This document shows positions 18,799-28,292 of a DNA stretch of 64,000 bases, piece by piece; position 1 is the stretch's first letter, and each line of letters begins with the position of its first letter. The position numbers and the translations under genes are program-made. This DNA comes from Pseudomonas marginalis (lineage in GTDB: Bacteria; Pseudomonadota; Gammaproteobacteria; Pseudomonadales; Pseudomonadaceae), in the NCBI RefSeq assembly GCF_008692035.1, contig NZ_VTFG01000001.1:2418001-2482000 (forward strand), in the 5' to 3' direction. The notes below the pieces were generated by a model. It did no database searches. It was given only the letters and a program-made list of their open reading frames with translations, and had not been told where the DNA came from.

Positions 18799-19982
18799 CC
18801 AAGCGCATTCTCATATTGAGCTATTACTTTCCGCCCGATCTGTCGGCATTTCGCGTCGAGGCGTTGGTCAAGGCCTTGTTCACCCACGGTAACGGTGAGA
18901 TAGAGATCGAGGTACTGACCACCCAGCCCAACCGCTACCCGTCCTATGAGGCTGACCCTGCCCACACCGCGCATCAGCCGAAGCTGTCCGTCACCCGCAT
19001 CGGCCTCCCCGCGCACAGATTCAGCGCATGGGGCCAGGCCTGGGGGTTTGCCCACTATGCCTGCGGCGTCCTTCAGGCCGTGAAGGGTAAGCCGTATGAC
19101 GTGATCGTGGCCACCTCTTCGCGACTGATGACGGCCGCACTGGGCGCCGCCATCGCGCGCAGAAAACACGCGCCTCTCTACCTGGATATTCGCGATATCT
19201 TTGTCGACGTCCTGCCCGAGCTTTTCCCCGGTGTTGTCGGCAAGCTCCTGGCACGGGTGTTTTCCCGCCTGGAAAAAGTCACCCTTGGGTATGCGACGCG
19301 GGTCAACCTGGTATCCCCCGGCTTCCTGAATTACTTCGCGCCTCGTTATCCACACAAGACCTTCTCAACCTACACCAACGGTGTGGATGATCTGTTTCTT
19401 GAAACCCCCTTCCCTACCGAACCGCCTGACGACCCGACACGCCTGCTGAAGATCGTCTACGCTGGCAATGTCGGCGCCGGCCAAGGCCTGGAAAAAATCC
19501 TGCCCGCCCTGGCCGAACGGCTGGCAAACAGGGCCTGTTTCTATGTCATTGGCGATGGCAGCACGATGAAAAAACTGAGCGAGGCGCTGATCAAAAGAAA
19601 CGTAAGGAATGTCGAGCTTATTCCTCCCATGCCTCGCCATAGACTGATTCACTACTATCAGCAAGCGGATGTGCTTTTTTTGCACCTTAATAGCTTTAAG
19701 GCATTCTTGAAGGTCATCCCTTCCAAGCTGTTTGAATATGCAGCCACTGGAAAACCAATCCTGGCGGGGCTGGAAGGCTATTCAAAAGCGTTCACTCTTA
19801 ACCATATTCCCAATGCTTGCGTGTTTGCCCCCGCAAACCCGGACGCTGCCGTTGCCGCACTCGCCCGTCTTGATCTGGGTACCACCGACCGAGCGGCATT
19901 TCTACAGGAGTATTCCCGCAGCAGGATCCAGCAACGCATGGCTCTGGACATTCTCGACACCACAACACCCGAAGAGCCGTGA
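18795..19982 (+). CDS. GT4-family glycosyltransferase (WbuB-like)
   Basis: A 395-residue GT-B glycosyltransferase. It opens RILILSYYFPPDLSAFRVEA, the pattern of WbuB/WbpH-like enzymes that transfer acetamido sugars in O-antigen pathways. Further motifs are YLDIRDIFVDVLPEL, VSPGF, VYAGNVGAGQGLEKILPA, VIGDGS and KLFEYAATGKPILAG. It starts by ATGA overlap with the preceding gene and is the last of the cluster. The stretch around 19560-19800 is poorer in GC than its surroundings, which hints at horizontal acquisition. Substrate assignment by similarity to WbuB is tentative. Confidence 0.85.
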   Translation: MTKRILILSYYFPPDLSAFRVEALVKALFTHGNGEIEIEVLTTQPNRYPSYEADPAHTAHQPKLSVTRIGLPAHRFSAWGQAWGFAHYACGVLQAVKGKPYDVIVATSSRLMTAALGAAIARRKHAPLYLDIRDIFVDVLPELFPGVVGKLLARVFSRLEKVTLGYATRVNLVSPGFLNYFAPRYPHKTFSTYTNGVDDLFLETPFPTEPPDDPTRLLKIVYAGNVGAGQGLEKILPALAERLANRACFYVIGDGSTMKKLSEALIKRNVRNVELIPPMPRHRLIHYYQQADVLFLHLNSFKAFLKVIPSKLFEYAATGKPILAGLEGYSKAFTLNHIPNACVFAPANPDAAVAALARLDLGTTDRAAFLQEYSRSRIQQRMALDILDTTTPEEP

Positions 19983-20020
19983 CCCTGGAAACTGCCAAGC
20001 CGATTGTTGCAAAAATAAGT

Positions 20021-20046
20021 TAAATAAACCCCCGTTACCGCCGATA
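20021..20046 (+). promoter_or_regulatory. sigma-28 (FliA) promoter for aer
   Basis: TAAA (20021-20024), a 15-base spacer, then GCCGATA (20040-20046), matching the FliA consensus TAAA-N15-GCCGATAA except for the last base. The expected start is near 20053, about 24 bases before the aer ATG. This places aer with the late flagellar and chemotaxis genes. Confidence 0.7.
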
Positions 20047-20076
20047 CCCAATGAAAGCCTTGCGGATTGAACAATC

Positions 20077-21642
20077 ATGCGTAATAACCAGCCCGTTACC
20101 CAGCGCGAACGTACCTTCCCCGCTCAGCAACGGTTGATCTCCACCACAGATGCCAAAGGCGTGATCACCTACTGCAACGACGCATTCGTCGAAATCAGTG
20201 GGTTCTCTCGCGACGAACTGGTGCGTGCCCCGCACAACCTGGTCCGTCACCCGGACGTGCCAGCGGCCGTGTTCGGGCATATGTGGACCACGCTCAAACA
20301 AGGCTTGCCATGGATGGGCATCGTTAAGAACCGTTGCAAGACGGGCGATCACTACTGGGTCAACGCCTATGTGACGCCGGTCTTCGAAGGCAACCAGGTG
20401 GTCGGCTACGAATCGGTGCGCATCAAGCCCACCGCCGAGCAGATCCGCCGTGCCGAGGCGCTCTACCAACGCATCAACCAGGGCAAGTCAGCCGTTCCCC
20501 AGCGGGACAAGTGGCTGCCGGTGTTGCAGGACTGGCTGCCGTTTATCCTGATCAGCCAGTTGAGCTTCATGATCGGTGCGTCGCTCAACTCCCACTGGGG
20601 CTTTGCCCTGGCGGCGGGTTTGTCGGTGCCATTGGGCCTGCTGGGCCTGAGCTGGCAACAGCGCGGCCTCAAGCGCCTGCTGCGCCTGGCCGAGCAGACC
20701 ACCTCCGACCCGTTGATCGCGCAGATGTACACCGACAGCCGTGGTGCCCAGGCGCGCCTGGAGATGTCGATCCTCAGCCAGGAGGCACGCCTGAAGACCT
20801 GCCTGACGCGCCTGCAGGATACTGCCGAGCACCTCAACGACCAGGCGGCGCAGTCCAATACCCTGGCGCATAACAGCTCCAGCGGCCTGGAACGCCAGCG
20901 CGTGGAAACCGAGCAGGTGGCCACGGCGGTCAACCAGATGGCGGCAACCACCCAGGAAGTGGCCAGCCATGTGCAGCGCACGGCCGATGCGACCCAGGAA
21001 GCCAATCGCCTGACCGGTCGCGGTCGCGATATTGCCGGGGAAACCCGCGAGGCGATTCAGCGTCTGTCGGTGGCCGTGGGGGAAACGGGCGTGACCGTCA
21101 CCCAACTGGCCAAGGACAGCGACGAGATCGGCGGCGTAGTCGACGTGATCAAAGGCATTGCCGACCAGACCAACCTGCTGGCGCTCAACGCCGCCATTGA
21201 AGCGGCGCGGGCCGGTGAGATGGGCCGTGGGTTTGCGGTGGTCGCCGATGAAGTGCGCCAACTGGCGCAGCGCACGGCTGAGTCGACCGGGCAGATCCAT
21301 GCCCTGATCGCCAAGCTGCAGCAAACCGCTGCCGCTGCCGTGCAAACCATGGACACCGGGCATCGCCAGGCCGAAGAAGGCGTGGCGCGGGTGATGGAGG
21401 CGGACCAGGCATTGGTGGGCATCAGTGAAGCGGTGGCGCATATCACCGACATGACCACCCAGATCGCGGCCGCCACCGAAGAGCAAAGCTCGGTGGCCGA
21501 AGAGATCAGCCGCAATATCAGCACCATTGCGCTGTTGGCGGACCAGACCTCGGAGCAGGCAATGAACTCGGCGCAGCTGAGTGAAGAGCTGACGCATACG
21601 GCGAATACCCAGTATTCGTTGGTCGAGCGTTTCAACCGGTAG
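20077..21642 (+). CDS. aer: Aerotaxis receptor Aer (PAS-domain chemoreceptor)
   Basis: Energy or redox taxis receptor of 521 residues. The N-terminal PAS domain (about 10-120) has the Aer pattern [40 protein letters not shown] and [20 protein letters not shown], which binds FAD in Aer. Two close hydrophobic segments (about 150-190) make a membrane hairpin with no periplasmic domain. The signalling domain holds [20 protein letters not shown]. Linkage of aer to the cbb3 oxidase genes is known in P. aeruginosa and fits sensing of respiratory state. The start follows the FliA promoter at 20021-20046. Confidence 0.95.
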   Translation: MRNNQPVTQRERTFPAQQRLISTTDAKGVITYCNDAFVEISGFSRDELVRAPHNLVRHPDVPAAVFGHMWTTLKQGLPWMGIVKNRCKTGDHYWVNAYVTPVFEGNQVVGYESVRIKPTAEQIRRAEALYQRINQGKSAVPQRDKWLPVLQDWLPFILISQLSFMIGASLNSHWGFALAAGLSVPLGLLGLSWQQRGLKRLLRLAEQTTSDPLIAQMYTDSRGAQARLEMSILSQEARLKTCLTRLQDTAEHLNDQAAQSNTLAHNSSSGLERQRVETEQVATAVNQMAATTQEVASHVQRTADATQEANRLTGRGRDIAGETREAIQRLSVAVGETGVTVTQLAKDSDEIGGVVDVIKGIADQTNLLALNAAIEAARAGEMGRGFAVVADEVRQLAQRTAESTGQIHALIAKLQQTAAAAVQTMDTGHRQAEEGVARVMEADQALVGISEAVAHITDMTTQIAAATEEQSSVAEEISRNISTIALLADQTSEQAMNSAQLSEELTHTANTQYSLVERFNR

Positions 21643-21648
21643 ACCGCT

Positions 21649-21730
21649 ATCGGGAGCAAGCCCACTCCAACAGTTAACCGCGTACATCCCTTGGAATGCG
21701 GTCGAATGTGGGAGGGGGCTTGCTCCCGAT
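21649..21730. repeat. REPIN: two inverted REP sequences
   Basis: ATCGGGAGCAAGCCCACTCC (from 21649) and its inverted partner (GTGGGAGGGGGCTTGCTCCC, then GAT) ending at 21730 form a long imperfect inverted pair around a central spacer. The motif matches the fluorescens-group REP consensus. It lies between convergent aer and the hydrolase gene and may also end both transcripts. Confidence 0.85.
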
Positions 21731-21735
21731 TGGCC

Positions 21736-22428
21736 CTAGCAGGCGCTGAGAAACTCAGCCACCTGCACGGCCGCAGCCTCCAAATGCTGCTCATGCGTAA
21801 ACCCCGAAGCCTTCAACGGCTTCAAGTCGTGATCCCCCGCCACCAGCCACATCACCTCGATGCTCGGCGACAAATCATAGCCCTCCACTGCTCCCCGATT
21901 GCCCAGGGCATCCCGTTCGCCCTGCACGATCAGCGTCAGCGTGCTCAGCCCGGACAAATGCTCGACCCGTGGTTTCTCCGGTTTCCCCACCGCATAGAAC
22001 GGATACCCCAGGCACACCAGCCCGTCGGCGGCCAATTCGTCCGCCAACAGACTCGCCATGCGCCCGCCCATGGACTTGCCGCCAATGGCCAGTTTCCCAG
22101 CGACATGACGTCGCACCTCGGCATACACCCCGCGCCAGGCTTCCAGCAGTCTTGGCGCCGGGTTGGGCGGGCGTTTGCCGCCGTCCAGTCGGCGCTGGGC
22201 CATGTAGGGAAACTCGAAGCGCAACACGTTGACGCCATGCCCGGCAAGGCGTGCAGCCATGTCGTTCATGAAGGATGAGTCCATCGGTGCGCCGGCACCA
22301 TGGGCCAGGATCAACGTCACGCAATCACCCGAAGCAACGCCCGACGCGACATCCCAAAGCCAACCGTGTTCCCGCACACACTGCGCCCATTGATCCCCGT
22401 CAATACTGGCCTTGTGCTCTTTGCCCAT
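21736..22428 (-). CDS. Alpha/beta hydrolase (KANL3/Tex30-like)
   Basis: A 230-residue cytoplasmic protein with an alpha/beta-hydrolase core. [16 protein letters not shown] gives the oxyanion region, [14 protein letters not shown] the nucleophile serine elbow, VQGERDALG the acidic residue and VAGDHDL the histidine, so the triad appears complete. Start [10 protein letters not shown] at 22428 is chosen for its GAGG site five bases upstream; in-frame sequence to 22515 would run into the cco promoter region. Family members are mostly uncharacterised esterase-like proteins. It is divergent from ccoN with 79 bases between starts. Confidence 0.85.
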   Translation of the reverse strand: MGKEHKASIDGDQWAQCVREHGWLWDVASGVASGDCVTLILAHGAGAPMDSSFMNDMAARLAGHGVNVLRFEFPYMAQRRLDGGKRPPNPAPRLLEAWRGVYAEVRRHVAGKLAIGGKSMGGRMASLLADELAADGLVCLGYPFYAVGKPEKPRVEHLSGLSTLTLIVQGERDALGNRGAVEGYDLSPSIEVMWLVAGDHDLKPLKASGFTHEQHLEAAAVQVAEFLSAC

Positions 22429-22463
22429 GCTTGCCTCGCTATTCAGTCTGCCTATAACTCCAG

Positions 22464-22486
22464 CCCAAGTGCCGCATTTGCTTGGG
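22464..22486. promoter_or_regulatory. inverted repeat before the first cco operon
   Basis: CCCAAG (22464-22469) and CTTGGG (22481-22486) with an 11-base spacer lie between the divergent hydrolase and ccoN starts. No ANR-type TTGAT-N4-ATCAA site occurs here. It may be a regulator site; the function is not known. Confidence 0.3.
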
Positions 22487-22507
22487 TTGAACCGTGGATG
22501 GGGAACC

Positions 22508-23932
22508 ATGAACACTACTTTAAGTACCGCCTATAACTACAAGGTGGTCCGCCAATTCGCCATTATGACGGTGGTGTGGGGCATCGTCGGCATGGGGCTC
22601 GGGGTTTTTCTCGCCGCCCAATTGGTTTGGCCCGCGCTCAACTTCGACTTGCCCTGGACCAGCTTCGGCCGCCTGCGCCCACTGCACACCAACGCGGTGA
22701 TCTTCGCGTTCGGTGGCTGTGCGCTGTTCGCCAGCTCCTTCTACTCGGTGCAGCGTACCTGCCAAACCCAGCTGTTCGCGCCGAAAATCGCCGCGTTCTG
22801 CTTCTGGGGCTGGCAACTTGTCATCCTTCTGGCCGCGATCAGCTTGCCCTTGGGCTACACCAGTTCCAAGGAATACGCCGAGCTGGAATGGCCGATCGAC
22901 ATCCTGATCACCATCGTCTGGGTGGCCTACGCCATCGTGTTCTTCGGCACGGTGATGAAGCGCAACACCAAGCACATCTACGTCGGTAACTGGTTCTTCG
23001 GTGCGTTCATCATCACCGTGGCGATCCTGCACATCGTCAACAACCTGGAAATCCCGGTCAGCCTGACCAAGTCCTACTCGCTGTATGGCGGTGCGACGGA
23101 TGCCATGGTGCAGTGGTGGTACGGGCATAACGCGGTAGGCTTTTTCCTCACCGCCGGCTTCCTCGGGATGATGTACTACTTCGTGCCGAAACAGGCCGAG
23201 CGCCCGGTGTACTCCTATCGCCTGTCCATCGTGCACTTCTGGGCGCTGATCACCCTGTACATCTGGGCCGGTCCTCACCACCTGCACTACACCGCGCTGC
23301 CGGACTGGGCACAGTCCCTGGGCATGGTGATGTCGCTGGTACTGCTGGCGCCGAGCTGGGGCGGCATGATCAACGGCATGATGACCCTGTCGGGCGCCTG
23401 GCATAAGTTGCGCAGCGACCCGATCCTGCGCTTTTTGGTGGTGTCCCTGGCGTTCTACGGCATGTCGACCTTCGAAGGGCCGATGATGGCGATCAAGACC
23501 GTCAACTCGCTGTCCCACTACACCGACTGGACCATCGGCCACGTACACGCCGGCGCCCTCGGCTGGGTAGCGATGATCTCCATCGGCGCGCTGTACCACA
23601 TGATCCCGAAAGTCTTCGGTCGCGAGCAGATGTACAGCCTCGGCCTGATCAACGCGCACTTCTGGCTGGCCACCATCGGCACCGTGCTCTACATCGCCTC
23701 GATGTGGGTCAACGGCATCGCCCAGGGCCTGATGTGGCGTGCGATCAACGAAGACGGCACCTTGACCTACTCCTTCGTCGAAACCCTGGTGGCCAGCCAC
23801 CCAGGCTTCATCGTGCGGCTGGTGGGCGGTGCGGTGTTCCTCAGCGGCATGTTCCTGATGGCTTACAACACATGGCGCACCGTGCGCTCGGCACAACCTG
23901 TCGAAGCCGCCCCTGTCGCGCAGATGGCCTGA
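22508..23932 (+). CDS. ccoN: cbb3-type cytochrome c oxidase subunit I (copy 1)
   Basis: Catalytic membrane subunit of 474 residues with about 12 transmembrane helices. Haem and CuB ligands are visible in [31 protein letters not shown] and [12 protein letters not shown]. Start [20 protein letters not shown] at 22508 is preferred over upstream in-frame starts because homology begins there and the second copy starts the same way. First gene of ccoNOQP-1. It shares a 137-base identical stretch with the second ccoN (23417-23553 versus 26962-27098), a sign of gene conversion. In P. aeruginosa the matching copy is expressed constitutively; here too no ANR box precedes it. Confidence 0.96.
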   Translation: MNTTLSTAYNYKVVRQFAIMTVVWGIVGMGLGVFLAAQLVWPALNFDLPWTSFGRLRPLHTNAVIFAFGGCALFASSFYSVQRTCQTQLFAPKIAAFCFWGWQLVILLAAISLPLGYTSSKEYAELEWPIDILITIVWVAYAIVFFGTVMKRNTKHIYVGNWFFGAFIITVAILHIVNNLEIPVSLTKSYSLYGGATDAMVQWWYGHNAVGFFLTAGFLGMMYYFVPKQAERPVYSYRLSIVHFWALITLYIWAGPHHLHYTALPDWAQSLGMVMSLVLLAPSWGGMINGMMTLSGAWHKLRSDPILRFLVVSLAFYGMSTFEGPMMAIKTVNSLSHYTDWTIGHVHAGALGWVAMISIGALYHMIPKVFGREQMYSLGLINAHFWLATIGTVLYIASMWVNGIAQGLMWRAINEDGTLTYSFVETLVASHPGFIVRLVGGAVFLSGMFLMAYNTWRTVRSAQPVEAAPVAQMA

Positions 23933-23942
23933 GGAGTCTGTG

Positions 23943-24551
23943 ATGAAACACGAAACGATTGAAAAGAACGTCGGCCTGCTGATGCTGCTCATGGTGCTCG
24001 CCGTGAGCATCGGTGGCCTGACCCAGATCGTCCCGCTGTTCTTCCAGGACGTGACCAACAAGCCGGTGGAAGGCATGAAGCCCTACACCGCGCTGCAACT
24101 GGAAGGCCGCGACATCTACATCCGCGAAGGCTGCGTACAGTGCCACTCGCAGATGATCCGCCCGTTCCGCGCCGAGACCGAGCGCTACGGCCACTACTCG
24201 GTGGCCGGTGAAAGCGTGTGGGACCACCCGTTCCTGTGGGGTTCCAAGCGCACCGGGCCTGACCTGGCGCGCGTCGGCGCACGCTACTCGGACGACTGGC
24301 ACCGCGCGCACTTGTACAACCCGCGCAACGTCGTGCCCGAGTCGAAAATGCCGGCCTACCCGTGGTTGGTCACGGCGGCGGTCGACAGCAGCCACACCGA
24401 GACCAAGTTGAAAGTGATGCGCACCCTCGGCGTGCCGTACACCGACGACGACATCAGTGGCGCTGTGGCCAGCCTCAAGGGCAAGACCGAAATGGACGCG
24501 CTGGTTTCGTACCTGCAAGTACTCGGCACTGCCATCAAGAGCAAGAGGTGA
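23943..24551 (+). CDS. ccoO: cbb3-type cytochrome c oxidase subunit II, mono-haem (copy 1)
   Basis: A 202-residue membrane-anchored c-type cytochrome that passes electrons to CcoN. One N-terminal helix (about 10-30, [18 protein letters not shown]) anchors it. The single haem site is CVQCH and the conserved region [19 protein letters not shown] follows. ATG at 23943 has GGAG six bases upstream; the GTG three bases earlier is less likely. Ten bases separate it from ccoN, and three from ccoQ. Confidence 0.96.
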   Translation: MKHETIEKNVGLLMLLMVLAVSIGGLTQIVPLFFQDVTNKPVEGMKPYTALQLEGRDIYIREGCVQCHSQMIRPFRAETERYGHYSVAGESVWDHPFLWGSKRTGPDLARVGARYSDDWHRAHLYNPRNVVPESKMPAYPWLVTAAVDSSHTETKLKVMRTLGVPYTDDDISGAVASLKGKTEMDALVSYLQVLGTAIKSKR

Positions 24552-24554
24552 GCC

Positions 24555-24755
24555 ATGGGATTTGAATTCGATGCGGGCACCATCCGCGGCCTTGGCACGC
24601 TGGTGGTCGCCATCGCCTTTATCGGCCTGTCGCTGTGGGTGTTCAACAACCGGCGCAATGCGGAATTCGAGCAGGCGCGCCTGCTGCCCTTCGCCGATGA
24701 ACCCTCTCCAACCGACGCTCAAGAAGAGCCTGTAACAAGGAGCAACCGGCCATGA
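24555..24755 (+). CDS. ccoQ: cbb3 oxidase subunit CcoQ (copy 1)
   Basis: A 66-residue protein with one transmembrane helix ([16 protein letters not shown]), the small subunit thought to stabilise the oxidase. Conserved features are the short N-terminus and the following [18 protein letters not shown]. Its end overlaps the ccoP start by four bases (ATGA). Identification rests on position between ccoO and ccoP and on length. Confidence 0.92.
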   Translation: MGFEFDAGTIRGLGTLVVAIAFIGLSLWVFNNRRNAEFEQARLLPFADEPSPTDAQEEPVTRSNRP

Positions 24756-25699
24756 CTACCTTTTGGAGTACATGGATCTGCGTACTGACCCTCGGCAGCC
24801 TGATCGGCCTGACCTGGCTGTTGTTCGCCACCCGCAAGGGCGAGACCAAGGGCAGCGTCGACCAGACCATGGGCCATGCCTTCGACGGTATCGAGGAATA
24901 CGACAACCCCCTGCCCCAGTGGTGGTTCATGCTGTTCGCCGGCACCCTGGTGTTTGCCGTCGGCTACCTGATCCTCTACCCGGGCCTGGGCAACTGGAAA
25001 GGCGTGTTGCCGGGCTATGAAGACGGCTGGACCTCGGCCAAGGAGTGGGACAAGGAGATGGCCAAGGCCGACACCAAGTTCGGACCGATCTTCGCCAAAT
25101 TCTCGGCCATGCCCGTGGAACAAGTCGCCAAAGACCCGCAGGCACTGAAAATGGGCGGCCGCCTGTTCGCCTCCAACTGCGCGGTGTGCCACGGCTCGGA
25201 TGCCAAGGGCGCATTCGGCTTTCCCAACCTGGCTGACAACATCTGGCGTTGGGGCGGTTCGGCCGAAGCGATCAAGACCACCATCATGAACGGTCGCCAC
25301 GCGGCGATGCCGGCCTGGGGCGACATGCTCGGCGACGACGGCGTGAAAAACGTCGCCGCCTATGTGCGCCACGACCTGGCCAAGTTGCCATTGCCGGCCG
25401 ACAGCACCGCCGACCTGGCCGCAGGGCAAGCCGCATTCAACACCACCTGCGTGGCCTGCCATGGTCCGCAGGGCCATGGCATGGAAGCCATGGGCGCGCC
25501 GAACCTGACCCTGCCCGCCGGCTACATCTACGGCACCAGCCTCGCGCAGTTGCAGCAGACCATTCGCCACGGCCGCCAAGGCCAGATGCCCGCCCAGGAA
25601 GTGCTGCAGGGCAACGACAAAGTGCACCTGCTCGCCGCCTACGTTTACAGCCTGTCCCATAACGCTGATGGCGCAACGCCAGAAAGCCCAGCCCAGTAA
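24752..25699 (+). CDS. ccoP: cbb3-type cytochrome c oxidase subunit III, di-haem (copy 1)
   Basis: A 315-residue membrane di-haem cytochrome c and the electron entry point of the oxidase. Two helices (about 5-25 and 55-75) precede the haem sites CAVCH and CVACH, each with a distal methionine region ([10 protein letters not shown] and QGQMPAQE). It lacks the segment [17 protein letters not shown] that the second copy carries between the membrane part and the haem domains. The gene ends the first cco operon and is followed by a GC-rich hairpin. Confidence 0.96.
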   Translation: MTTFWSTWICVLTLGSLIGLTWLLFATRKGETKGSVDQTMGHAFDGIEEYDNPLPQWWFMLFAGTLVFAVGYLILYPGLGNWKGVLPGYEDGWTSAKEWDKEMAKADTKFGPIFAKFSAMPVEQVAKDPQALKMGGRLFASNCAVCHGSDAKGAFGFPNLADNIWRWGGSAEAIKTTIMNGRHAAMPAWGDMLGDDGVKNVAAYVRHDLAKLPLPADSTADLAAGQAAFNTTCVACHGPQGHGMEAMGAPNLTLPAGYIYGTSLAQLQQTIRHGRQGQMPAQEVLQGNDKVHLLAAYVYSLSHNADGATPESPAQ

Positions 25700-25706
25700 C
25701 ACCTGA

Positions 25707-25731
25707 CTGCCGCCCCAGTCTGGGGCGGCAG
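25707..25731 (+). terminator. GC-rich hairpin after ccoP-1
   Basis: CTGCCGCCCCA pairs perfectly with TGGGGCGGCAG around a three-base loop, eight bases after the ccoP stop. No T run follows, so termination may be partial or factor-assisted. Confidence 0.6.
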
Positions 25732-26049
25732 CTCTACCGCGCTACGCGACCAAGTGTCGCACCCTTCCAAAGCACACCTTTCCCCTCCTGCCATTCGGGT
25801 CTACGCTTGCTTGCACAGCGGACCGATCCTGGCGTACGCGACGACAGTCGTTGCGACCCCCGAAATTTCCTGTCCACTCGATCAGCTTTCGATTTCGGAT
25901 TTTATCCTTACGCCAAACATGGAAAGGGCGCAGAATCTGGCGTGGAACGCATTGACACAGGTCAGCCTTGCGTTGCAATGGCCCCTTGCTTTCTACATAC
26001 TTGCGGCCGAATTTTACCTATAAAAAAACCTAAACCGTGGAACCTTAGA
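25732..26049. other. intergenic region before the second cco operon
   Basis: 318 bases with no credible gene. The in-frame upstream extension of ccoN-2 (25807-26049) shows no family similarity and contains the regulatory site. An ANR-like box lies at 25952-25965 and a weak -10 (TACATA or TTTCTA) follows near 25990-25999. The rest shows nothing I can name. Confidence 0.5.
25952..25965 (+). promoter_or_regulatory. ANR box before the second cco operon
   Basis: TTGAC-ACAG-GTCAG, nine of ten conserved positions of the FNR/ANR dyad (TTGAY-N4-RTCAA). Its centre is about 92 bases before the ccoN-2 ATG. A -10-like TTTCTA or TACATA lies 24-34 bases on. In P. aeruginosa the second cco operon is ANR-activated, which fits. 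Confidence 0.65.
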
Positions 26050-27492
26050 ATGAGCACAGCAATCAGTCCGACTGCTTATAACTATAAGGTAGTCCGCCAG
26101 TTCGCCATCATGACGGTGGTCTGGGGGATCCTTGGCATGGGGCTCGGGGTGTTCATCGCCTCGCAACTGGTTTGGCCGGAATTGAATTTCGGTCTGCCAT
26201 GGACAACCTTCGGCCGCCTGCGCCCGCTGCACACCAACCTGGTGATCTTCGCCTTCGGCGGATGTGCATTGTTTGCCACCTCCTACTATGTCGTGCAGCG
26301 AACCTGCCAGACACGACTCATCTCCGACAGCCTCGCGGCCTTCACCTTCTGGGGTTGGCAAGCGGTCATCGTCGGCGCCATCGTCACCTTGCCGCTGGGC
26401 TACACCACGACCAAGGAATACGCCGAGCTGGAATGGCCGATCGCGATTCTGCTGGCCATCGTCTGGGTGACCTACGCAGTGGTGTTCTTCGGCACCATCG
26501 TCAAGCGCAAGACCAAGCACATCTATGTGGGCAACTGGTTCTACGGGGCCTTCATCCTGGTGACGGCGATGCTGCATATCGTCAACCACGCCTCGTTGCC
26601 GGTCAGCCTGTTCAAGTCCTACTCGGCCTACGCCGGGGCGACGGATGCGATGATCCAGTGGTGGTACGGCCACAACGCCGTGGGTTTCTTCCTCACCACC
26701 GGTTTCCTGGGGATGATGTACTACTTCGTGCCCAAACAGGCCGAACGGCCTATTTACTCGTATCGCCTGTCCATCGTGCACTTCTGGGCGCTGATCACCC
26801 TGTACATCTGGGCCGGCCCGCACCACCTGCACTACACCGCGCTGCCGGACTGGGCCCAGTCCCTGGGCATGGCGATGTCGATCATCCTGCTGGCCCCGAG
26901 CTGGGGCGGCATGATCAACGGCATGATGACCCTGTCGGGCGCCTGGCATAAGCTGCGCACCGACCCGATCCTGCGCTTTTTGGTGGTGTCCCTGGCGTTC
27001 TACGGCATGTCGACCTTCGAAGGGCCGATGATGGCGATCAAGACCGTCAACTCGCTGTCCCACTACACCGACTGGACCATCGGCCACGTACACGCCGGTG
27101 CCCTCGGCTGGGTAGCGATGATCTCCATCGGCGCCCTGTACCACATGATCCCCAAACTGTTCGGCCGTGTGCAGATGCACAGCGTCGGGCTGATCAACGC
27201 GCACTTCTGGCTGGCCACCATCGGCACCGTGCTCTACATCGCCTCGATGTGGGTCAACGGCATCACCCAGGGCCTGATGTGGCGTGCGATCAACGATGAC
27301 GGCACCCTCACCTACTCCTTCGTCGAAGCGCTGCAAGCCAGCCACCCTGGTTTCATCGTCCGCGCCCTGGGGGGTGCGTTCTTTGCCAGCGGCATGCTGT
27401 TGATGGCCTACAACGTCTGGCGCACCGTGCGTGCCTCGGACCCGGCAGAAGCCGAAGCCGCCGCCAAGATCGCCGTTGTGGGAGCCCACTGA
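26050..27492 (+). CDS. ccoN: cbb3-type cytochrome c oxidase subunit I (copy 2)
   Basis: A 480-residue catalytic subunit, beginning [21 protein letters not shown] and carrying the same ligands as copy 1 ([43 protein letters not shown]). The N-terminal third and the end differ from copy 1, while the stretch 26962-27098 is identical over 137 bases. It follows an ANR box. Its stop overlaps the ccoO-2 start by one base. Confidence 0.96.
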   Translation: MSTAISPTAYNYKVVRQFAIMTVVWGILGMGLGVFIASQLVWPELNFGLPWTTFGRLRPLHTNLVIFAFGGCALFATSYYVVQRTCQTRLISDSLAAFTFWGWQAVIVGAIVTLPLGYTTTKEYAELEWPIAILLAIVWVTYAVVFFGTIVKRKTKHIYVGNWFYGAFILVTAMLHIVNHASLPVSLFKSYSAYAGATDAMIQWWYGHNAVGFFLTTGFLGMMYYFVPKQAERPIYSYRLSIVHFWALITLYIWAGPHHLHYTALPDWAQSLGMAMSIILLAPSWGGMINGMMTLSGAWHKLRTDPILRFLVVSLAFYGMSTFEGPMMAIKTVNSLSHYTDWTIGHVHAGALGWVAMISIGALYHMIPKLFGRVQMHSVGLINAHFWLATIGTVLYIASMWVNGITQGLMWRAINDDGTLTYSFVEALQASHPGFIVRALGGAFFASGMLLMAYNVWRTVRASDPAEAEAAAKIAVVGAH

Positions 27493-28100
27493 TGAAGCAT
27501 GAAGTCGTCGAGAAGAATATCGGCCTGCTGGCCTTCTTCATGGTCATCGCCGTGAGCATCGGTGGCCTGACCCAGATCGTTCCGCTGTTTTTCCAGGACG
27601 TGACCAACAAGCCGGTCGAAGGCATGAAGCCGCGCACCGCCCTTGAACTGGAAGGCCGCGACGTCTACATCGCCAACGGCTGTGTCGGCTGCCACTCGCA
27701 GATGATCCGCCCGTTCCGCGCCGAAACCGAACGCTACGGCCACTACTCGGTCGCCGGTGAAAGCGTGTGGGACCACCCGTTCCTGTGGGGCTCCAAGCGC
27801 ACCGGCCCGGACCTGGCCCGTGTCGGCGGGCGCTACTCCGATGACTGGCAACGCGCGCACTTGTACAACCCGCGCAACGTGGTGCCTGAGTCGAAAATGC
27901 CGGCGTATCCGTTCCTCGTGGAAAACAAGCTCGACGGCAAGGACACCGCGAAGAAGATGGAAGTCCTGCGCACCCTGGGCGTGCCCTACACCGACGAAGA
28001 CATCGCCGGTGCAGCCGCAGCCGTGAAGGGCAAGACCGAAATGGACGCATTGGTGGCCTACCTGCAAGGCCTGGGCACCATCATCAAAAGCAAACGGTGA
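27492..28100 (+). CDS. ccoO: cbb3-type cytochrome c oxidase subunit II, mono-haem (copy 2)
   Basis: A 202-residue anchored cytochrome c with N-terminal helix [18 protein letters not shown] and haem site CVGCH (copy 1 has CVQCH). [19 protein letters not shown] is shared with copy 1. ATG at 27492 overlaps the preceding stop by one base. It delivers electrons within the second oxidase and is the same length as copy 1. Confidence 0.96.
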   Translation: MKHEVVEKNIGLLAFFMVIAVSIGGLTQIVPLFFQDVTNKPVEGMKPRTALELEGRDVYIANGCVGCHSQMIRPFRAETERYGHYSVAGESVWDHPFLWGSKRTGPDLARVGGRYSDDWQRAHLYNPRNVVPESKMPAYPFLVENKLDGKDTAKKMEVLRTLGVPYTDEDIAGAAAAVKGKTEMDALVAYLQGLGTIIKSKR

Positions 28101-28106
28101 TTCTTC

Positions 28107-28292
28107 ATGGATATCGGGATGATTCGAGGCCTGGGCACCGTCGTGGTGATGGTGGCCTTTATCGGCCTGGCGCTGTGGGTGTTCAGTCCCCGGCGCAAGT
28201 CGGAGTTTGACGACGCGACCATGTTGCCCTTTGCGGATGATCCCGAAGCCATCAAGCACGTCGAGCAAGCTTCTAGGAGTAACAAAGAATGA
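28107..28292 (+). CDS. ccoQ: cbb3 oxidase subunit CcoQ (copy 2)
   Basis: A 61-residue single-helix protein ([16 protein letters not shown]) followed by [19 protein letters not shown]. It occupies the CcoQ position and overlaps ccoP-2 by four bases. The N-terminus ([10 protein letters not shown]) matches copy 1 after the first residues. Confidence 0.92.
   Translation: MDIGMIRGLGTVVVMVAFIGLALWVFSPRRKSEFDDATMLPFADDPEAIKHVEQASRSNKE

Noticed and set aside
22429..22507. ANR box before the first cco operon
   Set aside because: No TTGAY-N4-RTCAA site was found; only an unrelated CCCAAG/CTTGGG dyad is present.
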